This document shows positions 1 to 5,664 of a stretch of DNA of 9,024 bases, one piece after another. The number at the start of each line of letters is the position of its first letter. Within the stretch, counting starts at the first letter, position 1. Made by a program: the position numbers and the translations under genes. Location of the stretch: the NCBI GenBank assembly GCA_030040175.1, contig JASHUF010000467.1, forward strand, positions 1-9,024, given 5' to 3'. Source of the DNA: Acidobacteriaceae bacterium. GTDB taxonomy: Bacteria; Acidobacteriota; Terriglobia; Terriglobales; Acidobacteriaceae. The notes under the pieces are model-generated. The model worked only from the letters and a program-made list of their open reading frames with translations. It had not been told where the DNA came from and did no database searches.

Positions 1-11
1 CCCCGCTTGCA

Positions 12-80
12 TTATCCCGCCGCAGCCCGTTCCTCCAGCTGCGTCATCAGCTCTTCCCATTCGGCGGCGAGGGCGGCGAG
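12..80 (-). pseudogene. Orphan copy of an ABC-F 3' end (last 22 codons plus stop)
   Basis: Read on the minus strand, this stretch encodes LAALAAEWEELMTQLEER followed by AAAG and a TAA stop. The intact ABC-F protein encoded at 357-2435 ends AAALTTEWEELMGRLEAR, so the two C-termini are clearly homologous. They share a perfect 15-base direct repeat (catcagctcttccca at 45-59 and 378-392 on the plus strand). The copy starts immediately after an in-frame TAA (81-83), so it has no start and cannot be expressed alone. It is diverged rather than identical, which suggests either an old duplication or recombination with a related ABC-F allele. What is seen is the homology; the mechanism is inferred. Confidence 0.75.
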
Positions 81-310
81 TTACGCGTGGGGCGATAGAC
101 CCACCAAAGCCATAGGAACATGAGGATCATTCCAATCCGGATCGGGAACGCAATGAGTGGCACCAATGCCAGCCGGTGGTCAGACCGAACGAGCCGGATT
201 GCGCTCAAGATTGCACCGGGGGTCTCAAAAATCCCGAAGATCGCGATTGCGAACCAGAGCCACCGCCATTTCCGGCCCCATTCCGGCAATTTTTTCTTTG
301 GTTGATCCAT
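47..310 (-). CDS. Small two-helix membrane protein, family not recognised
   Basis: An 87-residue protein from the ATG at 310; a TTG two codons upstream (316) is an alternative start. Neither has a good ribosome binding site. It has a basic, Trp-rich N-terminus (QPKKKLPEWGRKWRW), a hydrophobic helix at about residues 16-35, a short charged loop with LVRSDHR, and a second helix at about 48-69 ending LWLWWVYRP. The positive N-terminus suggests both ends may be cytoplasmic. I do not recognise the family and assign no function. The last 11 codons (NSPPSPPNGKS) are read out of frame through the orphan ABC-F 3' copy, so the native C-terminus has probably been replaced. It lies about 46 bases downstream of the ABC-F stop on the same strand and may be co-transcribed. 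It could be a genuine small gene carried in with the inserted segment. Confidence 0.55.
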   Translation of the reverse strand: MDQPKKKLPEWGRKWRWLWFAIAIFGIFETPGAILSAIRLVRSDHRLALVPLIAFPIRIGMILMFLWLWWVYRPTRNSPPSPPNGKS

Positions 311-356
311 CGGCAAAACGGTACCACCGATTGCGCGCGCATGACTACGGCGATCT

Positions 357-2435
357 TCAGCGTGCTTCCAGCCGGCCCATCAGCTCTTCCCACTCAGTGG
401 TGAGCGCGGCCGCCTGTTCGCGCAGCTCTTCGGCAAGCCGGGTGAGCCGTTCCGTCTCCGCAGCGGAGACATACACGGCGAGCTGCTCTTCGGTATGCGC
501 AATCGACGATTCGACACGGGGAATCTCCTCCTCGAGAAACGCGCACCGCTCTTCCATCTGCTTCTGCCGGATGGGGTTCAAGCGGGCTTTCCTTTTTTGC
601 GCCGGCCTGTCGGGGCCATCATAGCCGCCTTCGATGAGGATGGTTGCGTTCGAAGCGGAGGACGCGGGGGCTGAAACCCCATTTTGTTTGTGGGCCGTGT
701 TCGGCGTGGCTGAAGCCACGCCCTGATACAAAGCTGCTTTGGCGTCTGTTCTGGGGCCGGCTGAAGCTGTGCTTTCACGCGAAGCGCGCTTTGTCCTACC
801 CTCCTCGGTGGACTGTGTGGTTCTTGCGGCCAACGCCTCTTTCCTGCGCAGATAATCCTCGTAATTGCCGGCGTACGCGTTCACTGCGCCGTTCTCCACT
901 TCGAGCACGCGCGTGGCCAGCCGGTCAATGAAATAGCGGTCGTGGGAGACGAAGATCACCGTGCCCGTAAAGGCGGCGAGCGCCTCCAGCAATACGTCCT
1001 TGGCGCGCATGTCGAGGTGATTCGTGGGCTCGTCGAGGAGCAGAAAATTCGAGGGCGAAACCAAAATGCGCGCCAGCGCAAAGCGGTTGCGCTCACCGCC
1101 CGAGAGCACGCCCAGCGGCTTGAACACATCGTCGCCGCTGAAAAGAAAGCAGCCGAGCAGCGAGCGCAATTCGCTTTCCGGCACTTTGACGGCCGCGCGG
1201 CTGATCGAGTCGAGCATGCGCGCCTCGCCGTCGAGCACCTTGTATTGATCCTGCGCAAAATATTCGGCCGCCACGTTGTGCCCCAGCTTCACCGTCCCTG
1301 CCGTCGGAGCCTCCGCGCCGGTCAGCAGCTTGATCAGCGTCGACTTGCCGGCGCCATTCACGCCCACCAGCGCCACGCGGTCGCCGCGCTCGATGGAAAA
1401 GCGCGCATGCGCGAGCACCCGCTTTTCGCCGTAGCTCTTCGCGAGTCCCTCGGCCTCCGCCACCATGCGCCCCGAGGGCGGCGGCTGCGGAAATTCGAAG
1501 TGAATCACCGGCTCCTCTTCGGGAATCTCGATGCGCTCGATTTTTTCCAATTCCTTGATGCGCGACTGCACCTGCTTCGCCTTCGTCGCCTGGTAGCGGA
1601 AGCGGTTGATGAACGCCTCCAGGTGCTCGATCTGCTCGCGCTGATTGCGGTACGCAGCCTCGAGCTGCGCGCGCCGCTCCTCTTTCTGCGCCAGGTATTT
1701 GGTGAAGTTGCCCTGGTAAATGGTCAGCCGCTTGTTCCAGATCTCCACTGTGCGGTCGATGGTCACATCGAGAAAATAGCGGTCGTGCGAGATGAGCACG
1801 TAGCCGAAGGGATAGTCCTTCAAATAGTCCTCGAGCCAATTGCGCGTTTCCAGGTCCAAGTGGTTGGTGGGCTCGTCGAGCAGTAGGAGATTTGGCTTTG
1901 ACAGGAGCAGCTTGGCCAGCGCAATGCGCATCTGCCATCCGCCGGAGAACTCGTCCGTGAGCCGCGGCCAGTCCGCTTTGCCGAACCCGAGGCCCGTCAG
2001 CACGCTGCCCACCTGCGCATCGAGCGCGTAGCCATCGAGCGCCAGCAGCCGCTCGTGCAGCATCGAGTAGCGCTCCGCCGCCGCTTCGTATTCGGCGCTG
2101 CCGTGGTCGAGCTCAGCCAGTTGCCCGGCGAGCTGCTCGCATTCGCGCTCCATGGCGCGCAGATCGTCGAAGACCGTCAGGCACTCCTCAAAGACCGTGC
2201 GCCCCGAGAGCTCTAAGCCCTCCTGCGGCAGATAGCCGATGCTCATGCCGCGCGTGCGCTCGAGCGCGCCGTAGTCGAGCGTCTCCAGGCCGGCCAGAAC
2301 TTTCATCAACGTCGATTTGCCGGCTCCGTTGGCGCCCACCAGCGCGGTTTTTTCCTGGTTGCGGATGAGCCAGTTCGCCTCAGTGAACAGAATCCGCGGC
2401 CCGTACCGCTTGCCCGCATTTTGGAGCGAAAGCAT
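357..2435 (-). CDS. ABC-F family ATPase (translation factor / ribosome protection type)
   Basis: A 692-residue soluble protein with two ABC ATPase domains and no membrane segments. Domain 1 has Walker A GANGAGKST (34-42), signature FSGGWQ (163-168), Walker B with DEPTNHLD (187-194) and switch His217. Domain 2 has Walker A GVNGAGKST (358-366), signature LSGGE (444-448), DEPTNHLD (468-475) and His498. A charged helical linker at about 245-300, containing RFRYQATKAKQVQSRIKELE, is the P-site tRNA interaction motif typical of ABC-F proteins. A C-terminal coiled coil (about 618-690) resembles that of Uup/YheS-type members. ABC-F proteins bind the ribosomal E site and either aid translation or displace antibiotics; which applies here cannot be told. 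Residues about 538-615 form a low-complexity linker partly encoded by palindromic repeats. The start ATG has a weak, close AGGA. It lies 45 bases downstream of the L,D-transpeptidase gene. The length is on the long side for the family because of the linker and tail. Confidence 0.93.
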   Translation of the reverse strand: MLSLQNAGKRYGPRILFTEANWLIRNQEKTALVGANGAGKSTLMKVLAGLETLDYGALERTRGMSIGYLPQEGLELSGRTVFEECLTVFDDLRAMERECEQLAGQLAELDHGSAEYEAAAERYSMLHERLLALDGYALDAQVGSVLTGLGFGKADWPRLTDEFSGGWQMRIALAKLLLSKPNLLLLDEPTNHLDLETRNWLEDYLKDYPFGYVLISHDRYFLDVTIDRTVEIWNKRLTIYQGNFTKYLAQKEERRAQLEAAYRNQREQIEHLEAFINRFRYQATKAKQVQSRIKELEKIERIEIPEEEPVIHFEFPQPPPSGRMVAEAEGLAKSYGEKRVLAHARFSIERGDRVALVGVNGAGKSTLIKLLTGAEAPTAGTVKLGHNVAAEYFAQDQYKVLDGEARMLDSISRAAVKVPESELRSLLGCFLFSGDDVFKPLGVLSGGERNRFALARILVSPSNFLLLDEPTNHLDMRAKDVLLEALAAFTGTVIFVSHDRYFIDRLATRVLEVENGAVNAYAGNYEDYLRRKEALAARTTQSTEEGRTKRASRESTASAGPRTDAKAALYQGVASATPNTAHKQNGVSAPASSASNATILIEGGYDGPDRPAQKRKARLNPIRQKQMEERCAFLEEEIPRVESSIAHTEEQLAVYVSAAETERLTRLAEELREQAAALTTEWEELMGRLEAR
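666..770 (-). repeat. Cluster of TGAA-loop hairpin repeats inside the ABC-F reading frame
   Basis: Three related palindromes lie within about 100 bases. The central one is perfect: GGCGTGGC (703-710), loop TGAA (711-714), GCCACGCC (715-722), an 8-base-pair stem. To its left is GGGG-CTGAAA-CCCC (667-680). To its right is a decayed version centred on TGAA at 762-765, with about four pairs. In the ABC-F protein they encode similar peptides: ASAGP (557-561), VASATP (573-578) and VSAPA (587-591). They keep the reading frame open and fall exactly in the disordered linker between ATPase domain 2 and the C-terminal coiled coil. This looks like a mobile or expanding palindromic element tolerated in a coding region, comparable in principle to the Rickettsia palindromic elements; that comparison is inference. 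Confidence 0.6.
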
Positions 2436-2480
2436 CGGTCCTATTTTCGCAGAGGCGCGGGGATGCCAAATTCGGCCGCA

Positions 2481-3029
2481 TCACGGTCTGATCTCAACCG
2501 GCGTGCCTACGGGGACGGCGTTCCAGATTTCATCCATCTGCGAGTCCGTCACGGCAACGCACCCGGAGGTCCAGTCATAGAGCCGTTGAGCAGGTCCAAG
2601 CCATCCAAGTCCGTTAGGCAATCCGTGAATCATGATTGCTCCGCCGGGAGGAACTCCGAGGTCCGCCGCCCGTTCGCGATCGCTTACGTTTGGATAGGAG
2701 ATGTGGAGGGCCTTATAAAAGTGGCTCTGTGAATTCCGCGCATCGATTACGTAATGCCCTTCAGGCGTGAGCTCATCGCCTTCTCGCCGCTTCTGCGCCA
2801 GGCCTCCGCGGCCAATCGCAACCCGGTAGCTCCTGATCACCTTGCCGTTCGACAGCAGTTCAAGGACGTGGTCCTTCTTCAGAATCAGAATCGAATCAAT
2901 CTTCTGGCCTGGCGCCAAGGTAGTCCCTGGGGACGTCCACACAAGACGCCACACAACAAGCGCAGCAATCGCGAACACCGCTGCCGACAAGACAATCCGT
3001 CGCCGCGCCCGTCTCATACCGCGTCCCAT
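2481..3029 (-). CDS. Membrane-anchored L,D-transpeptidase (YkuD fold, YafK-like)
   Basis: A 182-residue protein with a basic N-terminus (MRRARRR), one hydrophobic segment at about 12-31, then an extracytoplasmic YkuD domain. The catalytic signature is visible: IMIHG with His135, and DWTSGCVAVTD with Ser155, Gly156 and Cys157 as nucleophile. The sequence around it (HISYPNVSDR, PPGGAIMIHG, TPVEIRP at the end) matches the COG3034/YafK branch more than the SHGCIRM branch. Members of this fold make or cut L,D (3-3) peptidoglycan crosslinks or attach and release wall-bound lipoproteins; E. coli YafK (DpaA) does the latter. Which reaction applies here is not determined. The arginine after the Cys motif in classical enzymes is absent (CVAV instead of CIRM), as is usual in this branch. 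Start choice: the ATG at 3029 directly abuts a GGAG, too close for use, whereas Met5 (3017) has GGGA at a better spacing and may be the real start. It follows the mutarotase-like gene by 13 bases. Confidence 0.85.
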   Translation of the reverse strand: MGRGMRRARRRIVLSAAVFAIAALVVWRLVWTSPGTTLAPGQKIDSILILKKDHVLELLSNGKVIRSYRVAIGRGGLAQKRREGDELTPEGHYVIDARNSQSHFYKALHISYPNVSDRERAADLGVPPGGAIMIHGLPNGLGWLGPAQRLYDWTSGCVAVTDSQMDEIWNAVPVGTPVEIRP

Positions 3030-3042
3030 CTCCGAGAATCAG

Positions 3043-3366
3043 TCAATCCGTGTGAAATACTTCTTCGATTTCCGTCCACCAGGCGCCCGGCTTGCGGTCA
3101 GGCAATGGGCTCTGCATCGGGTTCATGATGGCCCACCACTCTTGAGTCGTCTTGTCCGCGGCCATCCTGGCCATGTCCGCCGCGTAGTCGCTGCCGTAGT
3201 ACTCGAAATACGCGAAGAGCGTGTGGTGGTGCAGAAAGATGGAGTAGTTGCGGATATTGCACGCGCGGATCGCCGCCAGCACGCCCGGCCACACCGCCGC
3301 GTGATACTTTTTGTATTTCTCCTCAGCCTCCGGCTTGAGGCCGATCACCATTCCGTAACGCTTCAT
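3043..3366 (-). CDS. L-rhamnose mutarotase-like protein (RhaM/RhaU family)
   Basis: A 107-residue cytoplasmic protein matching the RhaM family in length and motifs: an N-terminal KRYGMVIGLKPEAEEKY, then YHAAVWPGVLAAI with Tyr18 and His22 at the positions expected for the active site, NYSIFLHHHTLFAYFEY, EWWAIMNPMQ with the paired Trp residues (77-78), and a C-terminal EEVFHTD. RhaM interconverts alpha and beta anomers of L-rhamnose and is a small dimeric alpha/beta-barrel enzyme. The start ATG at 3366 has GAGG four bases upstream. The first 44 bases overlap the 3' end of the upstream membrane-protein gene, implying translational coupling. No rhamnose isomerase, kinase or aldolase gene is in the window, so a catabolic role is not supported by context; a role with other sugars is possible. 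Confidence 0.88.
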   Translation of the reverse strand: MKRYGMVIGLKPEAEEKYKKYHAAVWPGVLAAIRACNIRNYSIFLHHHTLFAYFEYYGSDYAADMARMAADKTTQEWWAIMNPMQSPLPDRKPGAWWTEIEEVFHTD

Positions 3367-4960
3367 CGCGCCTCATCTCCGGCACGCGGGCCGGCAATCC
3401 CGGCGCACCGGGAATGCGGCAAACGGCGTAGCCATTCTGCTCGTACGGGCAGTCCATTGCTTCAGGCGCGGGCCCGTGAATCACGGTCCAGGTCACCGGA
3501 TACTCGTGCGCCAGCCGCGTGAATTCCGGCACGCTGAATCGATTCAATCCCGCCGTGGCGCTGCTCATCTGCTTCCACTCGTCAGCCAGCTTGGGAAAAA
3601 CCACCACCACCCCGGCGTCCTTGTAGTAGTCGGCGAGAGAAGAGCGCTCGCTGATGGCGCGAAAGCCATGCACATCCACATCCGGATCGAGAAAATATCC
3701 GGAATCGACGGCAAAGATGGCATCGCGCGGCGTATTCCGCCGCACCCAGAGCAGCGTGTTCACCCACGCATTGGAACTGCTCGCCCGTCCCGGCCACTCG
3801 ATGTGCGCACTCAGGGGATAGGTGGCGCGCGCCACCAGGAACATGCCCGCGGCCAGCGGCAGGCACAGCGCGGGAATCACCCACGCGCGCTTCTCTGCCA
3901 GATACTCGCCCAGCACTCCGGCAAAGAAGAGCATGAAGACGAAGGTGATCAGGTGAAAGCAGCGCAGCGGCTGCAGCCGCGCAACCATATCCAGCCGGTG
4001 CGTGGTGGCAATGGCCGCGCCCGCCAGGATCGAAAGCAAGCCGAAGGGAATCAGCACCAGGCTCAGGCGCGCAAATTCAGGCGTGGTCCCACGCAGCCGG
4101 CCCCGCGAAAACCAGAAAAGAAACGCGAGCGGCGCCAGCAGTCCCAGCCAGTGGTACCACGTCCAGGTGGAAAGAAAGCAAAAGCCGCGCGAATAGAGCG
4201 CCTCGCGATAGGCGCCCTGCGCCGCGGTAAATCGGAATCCCGCGGGCACGGCGGCAAAAAAGATGCCCGCCGCTCGCACCTCCGGGGCAGCGCGCTGCCA
4301 TCGCACGACGCCTGCAAGCACCACCCCGAGAAACACCAGGTACGCCGCCATCAGCGGATGAAAGGCCGCCGCTGCCAGCGCGATCAGCAGCGCAACGACA
4401 TATCGCCGCCGCATCAGCGCAACCAGAGCGAACAGCGTAAGGGGCGTTGAAAACGACCGCGCCGTCAGGTACGGGTCCACGAGCAGCAGGCTGGTGTTGG
4501 TGGCGGGCATCGTCAGAATGGTGGTCATCGCCAGCAGCGCGCACCAGCGCGCCCGCGGTGACCGGAAGCCGATCGCCGCCAGCATCCAGCAGGCACTGAG
4601 CGTCAGGAACAGAGTGGCGATGTACCAGAGAAATACGGTCCAGTCCATCGAAAGGTGCGTCAGCCGCGCCGTCCAGGCCAGGATGGGCGCGAACAGCGAG
4701 AGCCGTTCGTGCGACTCGAAGAGCTCCGTCGCGTAAGGGTAGAGATCGGGATGAAGCAGCTTGCGTGCCGCGGGAATATAAATTTCCCCGTCTTCCACGC
4801 CCAGCTTGTAACCGTGAATGGCCAGCGCCGCCGCCGTCAGGAGTCCCAGACGCACCCATGGCAGGCGCTGGACTGAATGATCCAGGCGCAGAAGGTTCCC
4901 ACGCGCTGCCAGACGCCATCTCGGTTTTTCAGCTGACGGGGAAATCGCTGTCAGGCTCAT
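3323..4960 (-). CDS. Multi-pass membrane protein, GT-C glycosyltransferase-like
   Basis: A 545-residue protein with about ten to twelve hydrophobic segments (around 36-50, 88-101, 107-131, 139-152, 168-184, 187-219, 231-245, 268-284, 298-318, 333-352 and 359-378), followed by a soluble C-terminal domain of about 150 residues. The first extracytoplasmic loop carries an acidic motif, GVEDGEIYIPAARKLLHP (54-71), like the loop-1 acidic motif of GT-C enzymes that use polyprenyl-linked sugars. The C-terminal part has WVRRNTPRDAIFAVDS and GFRAISERSSLADYYKD, a pattern seen in bacterial GT-C-like membrane proteins, where a 'TP.DA.F' stretch precedes an 'FR..S.R' stretch. I cannot name a specific family or substrate. 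It is the first gene of the leftward group and overlaps the mutarotase-like gene by 44 bases. There is no clear ribosome binding site at the ATG (4960); GAGAG lies 9 bases upstream. Confidence 0.7.
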   Translation of the reverse strand: MSLTAISPSAEKPRWRLAARGNLLRLDHSVQRLPWVRLGLLTAAALAIHGYKLGVEDGEIYIPAARKLLHPDLYPYATELFESHERLSLFAPILAWTARLTHLSMDWTVFLWYIATLFLTLSACWMLAAIGFRSPRARWCALLAMTTILTMPATNTSLLLVDPYLTARSFSTPLTLFALVALMRRRYVVALLIALAAAAFHPLMAAYLVFLGVVLAGVVRWQRAAPEVRAAGIFFAAVPAGFRFTAAQGAYREALYSRGFCFLSTWTWYHWLGLLAPLAFLFWFSRGRLRGTTPEFARLSLVLIPFGLLSILAGAAIATTHRLDMVARLQPLRCFHLITFVFMLFFAGVLGEYLAEKRAWVIPALCLPLAAGMFLVARATYPLSAHIEWPGRASSSNAWVNTLLWVRRNTPRDAIFAVDSGYFLDPDVDVHGFRAISERSSLADYYKDAGVVVVFPKLADEWKQMSSATAGLNRFSVPEFTRLAHEYPVTWTVIHGPAPEAMDCPYEQNGYAVCRIPGAPGLPARVPEMRRDEALRNGDRPQAGG

Positions 4961-5010
4961 CCCATACTCTCAGCGGTTCAGATTCCGGTGCGCGGCCGGT
5001 GCAAAGCCTG

Positions 5011-5040
5011 CCCTTCAAAATCGATCCCTTCAAAACAGAT
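5011..5040. repeat. Two tandem 15-base repeats upstream of the GT-C-like gene
   Basis: CCCTTCAAAATCGAT (5011-5025) is followed directly by CCCTTCAAAACAGAT (5026-5040), 13 of 15 bases identical, with the 10-base core CCCTTCAAAA fully conserved. The pair lies between the candidate leftward -10 box (5073-5078) and the start of the membrane-protein gene (4960), so it would fall in the 5' untranslated leader or just downstream of the transcription start. A spacing of 15 rather than 10-11 bases would place two bound proteins on different faces of the helix. It may be an operator or simply chance duplication. Confidence 0.45.
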
Positions 5041-5072
5041 TCAATCGCCTGCTGTAGGAGCTCAAGGAAGTG

Positions 5073-5078
5073 ATTATA
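5073..5078 (-). promoter_or_regulatory. Candidate -10 box (TATAAT) for the leftward gene group
   Basis: The minus strand reads TATAAT here, a perfect sigma-70 -10 hexamer in an otherwise GC-rich background, 112 bases upstream of the ATG at 4960. No good -35 match is seen at 16-19 bases further upstream and no TG extension is present, so this is a candidate only. Confidence 0.35.
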
Positions 5079-5321
5079 AACGCCCTTCGCGCGCACACTG
5101 CCAGCACGCCCTTTTTTTCCCCGAGCTGGATTTGTCCGGTGCTATTCCTCTCTATCGTGAGACGTAAAAGGCCCGCGCCCGGACGGACCCCGAATCCGCT
5201 TTATGCGCACAATCAAAAGTACGGTTGTTCTTGTCCTCCAGGCAGGATTGTCTCCGATCGCTCGCTCGGGGGCGCGAGAGGCGCGCAGGATAGCGTAAAC
5301 TCCAGGAGGCCCAACAACGTC

Positions 5322-5327
5322 TACAAT
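5322..5327 (+). promoter_or_regulatory. Candidate -10 box (TACAAT) for the rightward cassette
   Basis: TACAAT differs from the consensus -10 at one position and lies 79 bases upstream of the ATG at 5407. No recognisable -35 box lies 16-19 bases upstream. It is supported mainly by position and by the local AT content. Confidence 0.28.
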
Positions 5328-5406
5328 AGGACCAGACCCGGACGGGAAAGGCGGGGCGCGTCGACCCGGAAAATTCTTAGATTGAGGGAGTTGCTGATCT
5401 CCGACC

Positions 5407-5664
5407 ATGAGACTGTTTTTGCGGATTTTCCCTCTCGCTCTCATCCTCCTCGGCGCATCCCTGCTCTTTGAGCAGCCGGCCTATGCGTACGCCGATCCCG
5501 GTACCGGATTGCTGGCCATTCAGGCAGTCGGGTCCGCGCTCGTGGCCGCGGGCTGGTATCTGCGCAAGAAGATCTACTCCCTGTTTCACCGCGCTGCACC
5601 GGCCAAGCCGGAATCCCAGGAGCTTTCCGTCTCCAAGGACGGCGAGGGGTCACCGCTCCAGTGA
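5407..5664 (+). CDS. Small exported or membrane protein with DPGTG motif
   Basis: An 85-residue protein with an N-terminal signal-like segment (MRLFLRIFPLALILLGASLL), a possible cleavage site after AYA (25-27), then YADPGTG (28-34), a second hydrophobic helix (about 35-51), a basic LRKKIYSLFHR, and a polar, charged tail. Small proteins with a 'Y.DPGTG' start after a signal peptide, one helix and a basic end recur in bacteria next to methyltransferases and sulfatase-superfamily membrane proteins, which is exactly the arrangement here. Their biochemical role is unknown to me; a scaffold or partner role in the membrane is a guess from context. GAGGGAG (5384-5390) lies 16 bases from the ATG, too far for a normal ribosome binding site. 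Its GGAG can pair with CTCC (5399-5402), which may affect translation. The stop overlaps the next gene's GTG start (GTGA). Confidence 0.75.
   Translation: MRLFLRIFPLALILLGASLLFEQPAYAYADPGTGLLAIQAVGSALVAAGWYLRKKIYSLFHRAAPAKPESQELSVSKDGEGSPLQ

Larger units (their letters stand above)
4961..5406. other. Divergent intergenic region, 446 bases
   Basis: This region separates the leftward and rightward gene groups and must hold the promoters of both. Visible content is a 15-base tandem repeat (5011-5040), a TATAAT box for the leftward group (5073-5078), a T7 run (5111-5117), and a TACAAT box for the rightward group (5322-5327). Open frames crossing it (5070-5471 plus, 5142-5444 minus) have Arg/Pro-rich translations with no recognisable domain, so I see no gene here. 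Confidence 0.6.

Noticed and set aside
667..722. Hairpins considered as a terminator or attenuator
   Set aside because: They lie inside the ABC-F reading frame with no T run, and the coiled-coil C-terminus continues in frame beyond them.
666..770. CRISPR array
   Set aside because: The repeats are short, imperfect palindromes with irregular spacing (39 and 51 bases between TGAA loops), and they lie within a coding gene.
942..1886. A 314-codon plus-strand open frame
   Set aside because: It is antisense to the ABC-F gene, has an Arg/His/Leu-rich translation without domains, and is explained by GC-rich codon bias in the real gene.
3043..3366. Rhamnose catabolic operon
   Set aside because: Only the mutarotase-like gene is present; no isomerase, kinase, aldolase or regulator of that pathway is in the window.
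3476..4450. A 324-codon plus-strand open frame
   Set aside because: It is antisense to the membrane-protein gene, with a very basic, His/Gln/Arg-rich translation and no recognisable domain.
5070..5471. A 133-codon plus-strand frame across the intergenic region
   Set aside because: It overlaps the start of the DPGTG gene in another frame, has no ribosome binding site, and its translation is low-complexity Arg/Pro/Ser.
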